This document shows positions 34,951-43,139 of a stretch of DNA of 52,404 nucleotides, piece by piece. The DNA comes from CAYVXE01 sp964455375. Lineage in GTDB: Bacteria; Zhuqueibacterota; Zhuqueibacteria; Oceanimicrobiales; Oceanimicrobiaceae. The translations under genes were made by a program, and so were the position numbers. Positions within the stretch are counted from its first letter, which is position 1; every line of letters starts with the position of its first letter. The notes below the pieces were generated by a model. It was not told the origin of the DNA and searched no databases. It saw only the letters and a list, made by a program, of their open reading frames with translations. The DNA lies in assembly GCA_964455375.1 (NCBI GenBank), contig CAYVXE010000022.1:1-52404 (forward strand), written 5' to 3'.

Positions 34951-36756
34951 ATGTTTTGGAAAAATACAACTGTGACATACATTATTCTACATCGGATTGT
35001 TTTAATAATAATGTTATTTCTTGTGACTCAAACCGGAATTGTTTTTGGGCAAAATGGCCCTTCCTACCCGAGAACTGGTGTGATGCATTTTGGTAGAAAT
35101 GCACCTGCGGAGTGGTATGCTAATTTTGATTTGGTACTAGTGCGGACAACGAGGACGAGTTTAGTTCAGGATATAAAAAGCAGAAATCCTGATGCCTTTG
35201 TGTTTGGTGTTTTGGATTGGAACTTCGGTGCCGGCATCGAGGGTACGAATGTTCCATCTGAATGGCGCACGTACGACTCAAAAGGTAATTCCATGAATAT
35301 TTATAATGCCAACGACCGATATACGGCGAATTTCACCGATTTTTGTAGAACAAGCCCTAACCATAATAACAAAAAATATAATGAGTTTCTGCCTGGTTAT
35401 TTGGTAGACAGGCATGATCAAAACTTTTTCGACGGTATTGCCACAGACGGATTGTGGATTCGTCCGCGGGAATCTGAGAAATTATGGGATATCGATTTGG
35501 ACCGAAACGGGGTGAATGACTATGATGAGCATGGAAAGGATTGGGTGCGAGAAAAATGGAAAGCTGGTGTCAACAAGGTTGTAGATGAAATAAACAGAAT
35601 CAATAATAATCGTCCAATCATCATAAATTCAGGAAGATTTCACACTGAACGTGAGGGTTATAATTGGGTTGATACCAATGGTATGGTACTGGAACACACT
35701 AAAACCGTTTCTGATTTCAATGGGTTTTATAATTTGTACAAAGACTGGATGAGTAAAGCACGACAACCGCATTTACTGCTTTTTGACGGAATAATAAACA
35801 GCAAAGATGATTTTTCACACATGCGTTATTTATTGGGAATTACCATGGCCGGGGATGGATATTTTGCCTGTGCAGAACGCGACCTTCATCATTATTACAG
35901 CCTTTATGATGAGTTCGAATTAGACCTCGGGTTTCCTACAGGAGAAATGCTGGAAGTCAATGAAACCGGCAGCAATGGTCAAGGTGTCTGGGTTCGTTTT
36001 TTTACCAAAGGTGCGGTTATTTTAAATACGAGCGAATCACCACAAACCGTTTCAGCGAGTCAGATTTCTGCAGTAAATGGGTACAATGGTCCTTACTACC
36101 GTTTTCAGGGATATCAGGCCCCAAATATTAATAACGGACAAGAATTTAACCAAGTCATGTTGGATGGCCATCGTGACAGCAAAGATAGAATTATTGGGGA
36201 TGCTATTTTATTAACAAGGGAACCAACCACGGCGGTCACCGATGTTATAATTGACAGCGATGACGAAGGCACAAATCCCGGTTCGAGAGAGGCCGTTTAT
36301 ACGGGAAATTGGACGCAGGAAAATGATTTGACAGAAAATGCCTGGGCTATTGCCTACAAAGCTCATAAAGATCGTTGGGCGATGGCTTATACAACTGCGG
36401 GAGACGGCAGTAACACGGCAAAATTTACACCGAATATTGGTCTTCCAGGCAAGTATGTTGTTTATGAATGGCATGGCAAATTGAATGGTTTTAATCAGGC
36501 AAAAAATGCACCTTACGAAGTCAAATATGCGGGTGGCTCAAAATCGTTTTCTATCGATCAGAGTATTAATCAGGGACAATGGAATCTTCTCGGGGAATAT
36601 CAGTTCAATCAAGGCCAGTCCGGTTATGTGAAAATTGCGAACAAAGCGGATGGTGTCGTTGTTGCCGATGCTATAAAGTTTGTTTATGCCGAGGGTTTTA
36701 AGTCGGATAATGTTGCACCCATAGCGCCAGGCGGGGTCTCGGTGACGCCTAAATAA
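34951..36756 (+). CDS. Secreted GHL15-like glycosidase with golvesin C-terminal-like domain
   Basis: 601 aa with a signal peptide ending near VFGQNG (about residue 35). Residues about 45-330 resemble the hypothetical glycosyl hydrolase family 15 (GHL15) barrel: RTGVMHFGRNAPAEWYANFD, then FFDGIATDGLWIRP and IIINSGRFH. Residues about 432-585 are a golvesin C-terminal-like domain: VYTGNWTQEN, TAKFTPNIGLPGKYVVYEWH, FSIDQSINQGQWNLLG, GVVVADAIKFVY. The final residues APIAPGGVSVTPK look like the start of an FN3 domain that is cut off by the stop. It is probably an extracellular polysaccharide-acting or polymer-binding protein. Enzyme activity is unproven. Confidence 0.78.
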   Translation: MFWKNTTVTYIILHRIVLIIMLFLVTQTGIVFGQNGPSYPRTGVMHFGRNAPAEWYANFDLVLVRTTRTSLVQDIKSRNPDAFVFGVLDWNFGAGIEGTNVPSEWRTYDSKGNSMNIYNANDRYTANFTDFCRTSPNHNNKKYNEFLPGYLVDRHDQNFFDGIATDGLWIRPRESEKLWDIDLDRNGVNDYDEHGKDWVREKWKAGVNKVVDEINRINNNRPIIINSGRFHTEREGYNWVDTNGMVLEHTKTVSDFNGFYNLYKDWMSKARQPHLLLFDGIINSKDDFSHMRYLLGITMAGDGYFACAERDLHHYYSLYDEFELDLGFPTGEMLEVNETGSNGQGVWVRFFTKGAVILNTSESPQTVSASQISAVNGYNGPYYRFQGYQAPNINNGQEFNQVMLDGHRDSKDRIIGDAILLTREPTTAVTDVIIDSDDEGTNPGSREAVYTGNWTQENDLTENAWAIAYKAHKDRWAMAYTTAGDGSNTAKFTPNIGLPGKYVVYEWHGKLNGFNQAKNAPYEVKYAGGSKSFSIDQSINQGQWNLLGEYQFNQGQSGYVKIANKADGVVVADAIKFVYAEGFKSDNVAPIAPGGVSVTPK

Positions 36757-36893
36757 GTGGGGAGTATCATCCTATGAAGTAAATGTGGAGAGGATTTTAT
36801 ATTTAAGATATGAAAAATATTGCACGATTATAAGTTTAGCACAAGAAAAGAATGTACAAATATATTAATCATAAAATTTAAGGATAAGCAACG

Positions 36894-37748
36894 ATGAGCT
36901 ACAGATTATTGTCTTTTAAAACCGGTTCCGAACACGATCTTGATCAGTGGAAAAATCGCAGTATTGAAGGTGAATTGGAAAGTTTCAAAGGACGCACACT
37001 TGAACGCATATTTGAAAAATATGTTGGTGATAGCGACGCCAGAATTCTGGAAGGAGGATGTGGTTTTGGCGCCTGGTGTGAATGGTTTCAGCGAAGAGGC
37101 AATGAAATTATCGGTATTGAATATGATGAGAAAATCGTTAAACAAGCAAAGAAATTTAAAAAAGATGTGGCAGTTGAATTGGGGGATATTACGGATTTAA
37201 AATATCCGGACAATTCATTTGACGCCTATATTTCGCTGGGTGTAATTGAACATTTTGAACACGGTCCTGAGAAATCTTTGCAAGAAGCATATCGGATTTT
37301 GAAGCCCGGTGGAGTGGCATTAGTGACCACACCACTTTTGACTCCTTTGAGAAGGTTTATTTCACATCCCCTTCGCACGCTCTATTTTTTCAGAAGAAAA
37401 CTAAGTGGGAAACCAAACTATTTTTGGGAATATCGGTTTACAAAAAAGGAACTTCGGAATTATCTCGAGAATGCCGGGTTCGAAATTATCCAAAGTGACT
37501 ATGATGATTATGAACCAACAGTTAAAGATCGCCATATTGGCTTGTGGGCAGATTGGTTCTTTTTGCGAAGCGCAGACGAACAAATTTGGAAACTAAACTC
37601 GCTGGGTAAGTTTATTTTGAAACTATTGAGAATTTTTCCACCAACCTGGTATTGTTCCGGTTTACATCTGGTAGCGAGAGCCAACAAACCGGAAGTAAAA
37701 GCTGTTACTGAGGAACCTGCAACCACTGAATTGCTAAAACAGGATTAA
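36894..37748 (+). CDS. Class I SAM-dependent methyltransferase
   Basis: 284 aa. Rossmann-type methyltransferase with motif I ILEGGCGFGAWCEWF, the acidic GIEYDEK after strand 2, LGVIEHFEHG in the catalytic region, and RILKPGGVALV after strand 5. The C-terminal part is enriched in basic and aromatic residues. In this setting it probably O-methylates a sugar of the polysaccharide or a lipid-linked precursor. A 137 bp gap separates it from the golvesin protein and holds no recognisable promoter. GGATAAG precedes the ATG. Confidence 0.9.
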   Translation: MSYRLLSFKTGSEHDLDQWKNRSIEGELESFKGRTLERIFEKYVGDSDARILEGGCGFGAWCEWFQRRGNEIIGIEYDEKIVKQAKKFKKDVAVELGDITDLKYPDNSFDAYISLGVIEHFEHGPEKSLQEAYRILKPGGVALVTTPLLTPLRRFISHPLRTLYFFRRKLSGKPNYFWEYRFTKKELRNYLENAGFEIIQSDYDDYEPTVKDRHIGLWADWFFLRSADEQIWKLNSLGKFILKLLRIFPPTWYCSGLHLVARANKPEVKAVTEEPATTELLKQD

Positions 37749-37789
37749 TAATCAACCAAGAATAATATTTTAAATCATAGTGGTGGAAA

Positions 37790-38923
37790 ATGTCTGAAAA
37801 AAGAAAAGTAAATGTTTTGCAACTTGTGGAAGGAATGAATTGGGGAGGTGCCGAAACCAAACTCATGGAGCTTATTGCGCACATGGATAATGAGCGTTTT
37901 CAAACGACGGTTTGCAGCCTTGGTATGGGTGACCGGATTAAAGAAGAATTTGACGCATTAAATGTTTCTTATGTCGGTCTCAAACGGCGAAACCGCATTG
38001 ATCCAAAGCTGATCTACGACGTTTCAAAAATTATTAAAGAAAAAAAAATTGACGTGGTCATGACCACACTTTTTTATGCGGATGTGATCGGAGCACTTGC
38101 GAGCGCCATCAGCCCCAATAAAGCCGTCTTCTCCTGGGAGACAATTTCAGCCCCGGAATGGCTGCTTACGCACAGACTTTGGGCCTATCGTTTTGCTATG
38201 AAATTCTGTACGAAAGTAATTTCTGTTTCAAATGCTACGGCGAAATGGTTGGTGGATAAACGTGGTTTGAGCGAAAACAAAGTTGTGGTTATTCCTTATG
38301 GAGTAGACCTCAGTTTGTACAAACAGGGTAGCAATCCTGAATTGCGTGCTAAATTAGGGATTAATCCTGAAACGCTAGTTATAGGTACGGTTGCGAGATT
38401 GCATCCACAAAAAGGTCATCAGTATTTAATTGAGGCCGCCAAAACCATTGTTCCTAAATTTAAGGATATTCAATTTGTGTTTGTCGGGGACGGTGATACA
38501 AGACCAAATTTAGAGAAAAGCATCAAAGAAGCAAATTTAACTGAAAATTTCAAATTACTTGGTTTTAGGAGTGATGTAAAAGAACTGTTGCGCACATTTG
38601 ATTTATTCGTTTTACCATCACTGTATGAAGGCCTTCCTAATGTTATACTTGAAGCAATGGCTTCTGGATTGCCGGTTGTGGCTACAGCTGTGGACGGGAC
38701 AGTTGAATTAGTGGATGATTGCAAAACGGGGTATTTGGTTCCTCCTGAAGAACCCGAAGAATTAGTTGAAAAAATATCCGCAATGCTCAGCGATGCAAAA
38801 AAGAGAAAACAATTTGGTCTGCAGGGAAGAAAGATGGTGGTGGGGCAGTACTCTTTAGACCTACAGGTTGAAAGATTTCAAAATCTTTATGAAGAATTTA
38901 CTTTTAACCACCGGCTAAATTAG
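37790..38923 (+). CDS. GT4 family glycosyltransferase
   Basis: 377 aa. GT-B fold: LVEGMNWGGAETKLMEL in the acceptor half, VIPYGVDLSLY at the hinge, GTVARLHPQKGHQYLIEA, FVGDGDTRPNLE, and the textbook EX7E donor site LYEGLPNVILEAMASGLPVV. It should be a cytoplasmic retaining transferase. Spacing of 41 nt to the methyltransferase places both in the same unit. Confidence 0.94.
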   Translation: MSEKRKVNVLQLVEGMNWGGAETKLMELIAHMDNERFQTTVCSLGMGDRIKEEFDALNVSYVGLKRRNRIDPKLIYDVSKIIKEKKIDVVMTTLFYADVIGALASAISPNKAVFSWETISAPEWLLTHRLWAYRFAMKFCTKVISVSNATAKWLVDKRGLSENKVVVIPYGVDLSLYKQGSNPELRAKLGINPETLVIGTVARLHPQKGHQYLIEAAKTIVPKFKDIQFVFVGDGDTRPNLEKSIKEANLTENFKLLGFRSDVKELLRTFDLFVLPSLYEGLPNVILEAMASGLPVVATAVDGTVELVDDCKTGYLVPPEEPEELVEKISAMLSDAKKRKQFGLQGRKMVVGQYSLDLQVERFQNLYEEFTFNHRLN

Positions 38924-39007
38924 ATTTTTGTGGATTATAACTTATTAAATTAAGTATCATTAAAGTAGGTGATATTTATTTAAAAATGTTTATTAGCAAA
39001 GGATTGC

Positions 39008-41572
39008 ATGTATTTTTTTAGCAGGCTAAAAATTAGTCTATATTGGGCATTTTTAGTCGCCATTTTCACAGGTACAGTTTTCGTTGCTTATTTTACGTAC
39101 GTCGAAAATTATTCTTCATTTGAGCTGCACCGCTTTATCCTCTATTTCATCCAACGCCAGTTAATTATCTATATTTTCCGGGCTTTTATAGGCGCGTTAA
39201 TTTTTACCTCTATTTGGTCTTTTTTCCCACAATTTGAAGGTTTTACTTTGGCATCTTTGCTGGTCCTGCTAATCATGGTTCCGATGGCAATTTATGCTAA
39301 TCAACAGCTCTTGCCTGGTATTCGCGAAGCAAAAAGTATCATTGGTAATGCTTGCATTGTGTTAGTTACAGGGATTTCAGTTTTATTGTTATATTTTAAA
39401 TTGGCTAGAGATTGGCATATTTTTCAACATTTTTATTCCACTAAACTTTTTATTCTTATAGGGTTACTGTTTTTAACTGTGAATGGTTTTTATTTCAAAC
39501 AGCCAACCTATTCAAAACTAGAAAAAGCCCCTGAATCATTCAATCGGCAATTTAAAAATCTGTTTGCAACAACTTCCTTTGGCATTTCCGATGAAAGCCG
39601 GTTAGATGAGCAGTTGTTCCTATCTTATTTTTCTCAGAGAAGAGATTCAGTGGTTGCCGAAGTTCGTGCCAGACTTTATCGATTGTATCCGGATACGGCT
39701 GAAGTCATTCAATGGGCAAATGATGATCTTGCAAGAAAGTTCACCCTTTGGGATGTCACCAAGCAACTTCCCGAAACCATCGACTGGTATGATAATCCCA
39801 CCGATGATGATATCTGGCTTTATGCACTCAATGAATTTGAGTGGATGTGGGACATCATGGCTGCTTACATCATGACAAAGGATGAAAAATATGCCGCTGA
39901 TTTTGATAAAATAATGCAGAATTTTTTTGATCAGATTTCTCTGATCCAATGGAAGGACGAACGGGATCCGGTGTGGCGGCTCATTGGCGTTGGCTTGCGC
40001 CTTAGTGATAGTTGGGTCGATGCGTTTTATGTTTTTTTGAATTCGCCAAGCGTGAGCAACGATGTGAAAATAAAAATGCTTAGCTATATTCATGATCAGG
40101 CTCAATTCCTTTATTTCTTTAGATCACCGAGACGAAATCACCTCATTCAGGAGAGTTTTGGTTTAATGAAAGTGGGGATTATGTTTCCTGAATTCAAAAT
40201 GGCAAAAGAGTGGCTGAATATGTCCGTTTATCGGTTGGATAGAGGCATGAAAATGGATGTTTACCCTGATGGAGGTTACACCGAAGTTTCCACTTTTTAT
40301 CATCGCTATGTTGTACGGTTATTTGATGAAATCGTGAATTATGCGGAAAAACATGATGTACATCTAACGGATGATTTTTACAAACGATTTGAAAAGATGT
40401 ATGCGTTTATGATGTACACTGCATGGCCCGATGGACGTATGCCGGCAGTAAACGATGGCTTCCATGCAAAAAAACTGCAACCGCTTTTTCATAAACCTGC
40501 TAAACGATTTCACCGGGAGGATTTTGAATATTTTGCGACAGACGGTGCATCCGGCAAAAGGCCTGACACAACGTCAGTCGCTTTCCCTTATTCCGGTCTT
40601 TATGTAATGCGCAGTGACTGGTCACCTGACGCACGTTACAGCATTTTTGACGGTGGCCTTTTTGGCTCAGCTCATGGGCATGAGGATAAACTTAATTTTG
40701 AGATAGTCGCTTACGGAGAACCGTTTATTGTCGAAGCAGGGACGTTTACTTATGTTTACAATAAATGGCATAAATATTTTGAAAGTTCTTTCGCACACAA
40801 TACCATTGTGGTTGATGGCAGCAGTCAATTAAGACAGCCTGACCAAAAGCACTGGGATTCCCAACCTCAAAAAAAACTGCCAAATGTGTGGTTCTCAAAT
40901 GCTTACATTGATTATGTCCAGTCAACTTACGATAAGGGGTATGGAAATCATAAAGAGAGTATTAGCCACGATGTAAAGCATACACGGCGGTTGTTGTTTG
41001 TTAAACCGGATTATTGGATATTGTGGGATGTTCTAATTGGTGCCGGTGAGCATAAATATGATCAACTTTTTCATTTTGTGCCGGGTGAGATAGAAATTTC
41101 AGAATCGAATAAATCTGTTCAGACAAAAAACGAAAAATCAGCAAATTTTATGATCTATCCGGTTCAAACTGAAAATCTGTCGGTGAAGATTGAAGAGGGA
41201 GAATTACATCCTATTCAGGGGTGGTACTCACCGAAATACGGTGAAAAGGTAGAGGCGCCGGTTGTTATTTATTCAAAGTCAGGCAAAACTCCTACGGTTT
41301 TTCTGGATGTCCTTTTTCCGAAGAAGGAATCTGAAGATGGAATATTGCAGATATCGAAAAAGCGTGTGTCGATAAATGGGAAGATCGTCGATGAAAGTGT
41401 TGGTATCTCTCTCGTTATTAATCATGCAAATTGGACTGATTTTGTTTTGATAGGGCTTGGTAATAATGAAATTAAAAAATCAAATGGCATCGAAACTAAC
41501 AAGAATTTTCTTTTAATTAGAAGGAATGATAAGGGTCAAGTATTGAAAAAAGTCGAAATGAATTTTCAATGA
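39008..41572 (+). CDS. Membrane-anchored heparinase II/III family polysaccharide lyase
   Basis: 854 aa, long for the family because residues 1-165 form about five membrane segments. The (alpha/alpha) toroid follows (about 200-490), with RRNHLIQES at 376-384 carrying the conserved Asn-His and Glu, and YTEVSTFYHRYV at 424-435 carrying the likely catalytic Tyr. The C-terminal beta-sandwich has the hallmark GSAHGHEDKLNFE (His556-Gly-His558) and VEAGTFTY. The family cleaves uronic-acid-containing glycans by beta-elimination. Anchoring to the inner membrane would place it at the site of polymer synthesis, where it could set chain length or clear misrouted polymer. Last gene before the second regulatory gap. 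Confidence 0.85.
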   Translation: MYFFSRLKISLYWAFLVAIFTGTVFVAYFTYVENYSSFELHRFILYFIQRQLIIYIFRAFIGALIFTSIWSFFPQFEGFTLASLLVLLIMVPMAIYANQQLLPGIREAKSIIGNACIVLVTGISVLLLYFKLARDWHIFQHFYSTKLFILIGLLFLTVNGFYFKQPTYSKLEKAPESFNRQFKNLFATTSFGISDESRLDEQLFLSYFSQRRDSVVAEVRARLYRLYPDTAEVIQWANDDLARKFTLWDVTKQLPETIDWYDNPTDDDIWLYALNEFEWMWDIMAAYIMTKDEKYAADFDKIMQNFFDQISLIQWKDERDPVWRLIGVGLRLSDSWVDAFYVFLNSPSVSNDVKIKMLSYIHDQAQFLYFFRSPRRNHLIQESFGLMKVGIMFPEFKMAKEWLNMSVYRLDRGMKMDVYPDGGYTEVSTFYHRYVVRLFDEIVNYAEKHDVHLTDDFYKRFEKMYAFMMYTAWPDGRMPAVNDGFHAKKLQPLFHKPAKRFHREDFEYFATDGASGKRPDTTSVAFPYSGLYVMRSDWSPDARYSIFDGGLFGSAHGHEDKLNFEIVAYGEPFIVEAGTFTYVYNKWHKYFESSFAHNTIVVDGSSQLRQPDQKHWDSQPQKKLPNVWFSNAYIDYVQSTYDKGYGNHKESISHDVKHTRRLLFVKPDYWILWDVLIGAGEHKYDQLFHFVPGEIEISESNKSVQTKNEKSANFMIYPVQTENLSVKIEEGELHPIQGWYSPKYGEKVEAPVVIYSKSGKTPTVFLDVLFPKKESEDGILQISKKRVSINGKIVDESVGISLVINHANWTDFVLIGLGNNEIKKSNGIETNKNFLLIRRNDKGQVLKKVEMNFQ

Positions 41573-41629
41573 GAATATATTAAATATTTGTTTCAGTCCA
41601 GGGCTATTGGTTGTTCATTTTTGGAACAA

Positions 41630-41646
41630 TGTACGGATTTCGTACA
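41630..41646. promoter_or_regulatory. Dyad, candidate enhancer site for the sigma-54 activator
   Basis: TGTACG-GATTT-CGTACA has perfect 6 bp arms. It lies about 80-97 bp upstream of the -24 element at 41727, a typical position for a sigma-54 upstream activating sequence. No equivalent dyad is found ahead of the first sigma-54 promoter. Confidence 0.45.
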
Positions 41647-41726
41647 GATGATTCCTGATAGTACTGAATAATCAAGTTGTTTAAATAGAGTAAAATAGTT
41701 ATATAAATAAATGTTTGTTTTGGTAT

Positions 41727-41742
41727 TGGCACAAGTTTTGCT
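41727..41742 (+). promoter_or_regulatory. Sigma-54 (RpoN) -24/-12 promoter
   Basis: TGGCACAAGTTTTGCT matches TGGCAC-N5-TTGCW exactly, with the canonical spacing. Transcription would start near 41753, giving a leader of about 275 nt before the GT2 gene. With the site at 20611 this makes two sigma-54 promoters heading consecutive blocks of one locus. Confidence 0.8.
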
Positions 41743-41802
41743 ATAGTAAATATTTGATTCTTTTCAGCTAATAGCTAATATTTTTCACTGGTTTGAGGTG
41801 TC

Positions 41803-41832
41803 ATTCCTCCCTGGAAGCCGCAACGGAGGAAT
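41803..41832. repeat. Hairpin-forming repeat in the leader
   Basis: ATTCCTCC (41803-41810) and GGAGGAAT (41825-41832) are perfect 8 bp arms around a 14 nt loop. No T-run follows, so it is not a standard terminator. It looks like a REP-type or leader stem-loop element. Confidence 0.5.
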
Positions 41833-41995
41833 CTGAATCCCTGCAGGCTATCAATAGGATTTTCTCATAGAAGCGATTGTTGTTCGTGCTCATTGCTCGT
41901 TAGATTTTTGTTAGGTCACCAGTTATTTTAACGAAGTGAGAAGTGTTAGTTACGATAACAGGTAAAGTATCACGCGCTGCCGCACGATATTTAAT

Positions 41996-42011
41996 TAGAT
42001 ACAAGTATCTA
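41996..42011. promoter_or_regulatory. TAGATAC-AA-GTATCTA palindrome before the GT2 start
   Basis: Perfect 7 bp arms around AA end 17 nt before the ATG at 42029, close to its ribosome site AGGCGA. It could be a repressor operator or an RNA stem limiting initiation. Confidence 0.4.
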
Positions 42012-42028
42012 TTAGGCGAATATTGGAA

Positions 42029-42766
42029 ATGGAAAATACAAAAAAAGTTGCTGTATTAGTTCCTGCGTATAATGAGGCTGATTCAATAAAAAGAGTTATT
42101 AAAGGGATTAAAGCAGTAAACCCGCGATATGATGTTGTCGTTATTAATGATGGCTCGGTCGATGATACAGAAAAACTGGCAGAAAGTGCAGGAGCTACAG
42201 TCCTTTCTTTGCCGGTTAATTTAGGATATGGTGCTGCTTTACAGACCGGTTATAAGTATGCGGCACTAAACAAGTATGATTACACCGTGCAAATTGACGG
42301 CGATGGTCAACATGATCCTAAGTTCATCGAGAAACTGCTGAAGAAACTTGAGAATGGTGCTGATGTTGTTATCGGTTCCCGTTTTTTAGGTAATCTCGGT
42401 GATTATGAAAATCCTGCTATGCGGCAAATTGGGATGATCTTTTTCAGGTCGCTTATTTATCTGTTCATTAAACAAAAGATAACTGATCCAACCTCAGGTT
42501 TTCAGGCTTTGAATAGAAACGTATTTCAATTTTTTGCACAGAGTAAACAGTATCCTTCCGATTTTCCCGATGCAGATATTATTATATTACTGCACTATGC
42601 AGGGTTTAATATTGCTGAAATTCCTGTGGTTATGTACAACAGTGAGACCGGAAAATCCATGCATAGTGGCTTAAAACCAATTTATTATATTTTTAAAATG
42701 TTACTGTCTATTTATGCTGTTCTTTTCGGAAATGAAAAATTATTGAAAGTAAAACATGCCTCTTAA
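42029..42766 (+). CDS. GT2 family glycosyltransferase (DPM1-like, without C-terminal membrane anchor)
   Basis: 245 aa from ATG 42029; TTG 42023 is a weaker alternative. AGGCGA ends 9 nt upstream. The GT-A domain has LVPAYNEADSI, VINDGSVDDT and VQIDGDGQHDP with the DXD, then GSRFLG and DPTSGFQALN. It lacks the two C-terminal membrane segments of the GtrB-like enzymes. The downstream DUF2304 protein overlaps by 11 nt and probably supplies the membrane anchor, a recurrent gene pair. Likely activity: sugar transfer to polyprenyl phosphate. Confidence 0.92.
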   Translation: MENTKKVAVLVPAYNEADSIKRVIKGIKAVNPRYDVVVINDGSVDDTEKLAESAGATVLSLPVNLGYGAALQTGYKYAALNKYDYTVQIDGDGQHDPKFIEKLLKKLENGADVVIGSRFLGNLGDYENPAMRQIGMIFFRSLIYLFIKQKITDPTSGFQALNRNVFQFFAQSKQYPSDFPDADIIILLHYAGFNIAEIPVVMYNSETGKSMHSGLKPIYYIFKMLLSIYAVLFGNEKLLKVKHAS

Positions 42767-43139
42767 AGCAAAGATCATTATTATCATTCTCAGCCTATCG
42801 CTGTTTCTATTTGTGCTGAATTTGATTCGAAAACGTAGCATAAAAATTGAACATTCCATTTTGTGGCTTGTGGTTAGTGCAGTCATTTTATTGGTATCAA
42901 TTTGGCCACAAATAGCTGATAGTGTTGCACACTTTTTGGGAATCGGATATCCGCCGGCTTTATTTTTATCCGTTGCAATATTCTTTTCATTGGCTATCCT
43001 CATGCATTTCTCCATCGAATTATCCCATCTGAAGGATCAAAATAAAATCCTCACCCAAGAATTGGCAATTTATAAAAACATAATAAAAAAAATCGAAAAG
43101 AAGACAGAGTTCATTGATGAAGATAAAACCGTTAACTGA
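42756..43139 (+). CDS. DUF2304 membrane protein
   Basis: 127 aa. Three hydrophobic segments (about 5-22, 32-50, 68-88) are followed by a charged, helical, probably coiled-coil tail. RSIKIEHSILWLVVSAVIL is typical of DUF2304, whose genes usually follow a soluble GT2 as here. The product is probably the membrane partner of that enzyme. It overlaps the GT2 gene by 11 nt and the FemAB gene by 23 nt, so the three are translationally linked. Confidence 0.85.
   Translation: MPLKAKIIIIILSLSLFLFVLNLIRKRSIKIEHSILWLVVSAVILLVSIWPQIADSVAHFLGIGYPPALFLSVAIFFSLAILMHFSIELSHLKDQNKILTQELAIYKNIIKKIEKKTEFIDEDKTVN

Larger units (their letters stand above)
41573..42028. other. 456 bp intergenic region ahead of the third gene block
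   Basis: No credible ORF. It holds, in order, a 17 bp dyad (41630-41646), a sigma-54-type promoter (41727-41742), a tandem AGCTAAT pair near 41767-41780, a hairpin-forming repeat (41803-41832) and a palindrome just before the gene (41996-42011). Confidence 0.6.

Noticed and set aside
20684..41959. AGTGTTAG...ATAAC shared by both sigma-54 leaders (20684-20696 and 41942-41959)
   Set aside because: An 8 bp match between two leaders of 200-280 nt is expected about once by chance, and the spacing differs.
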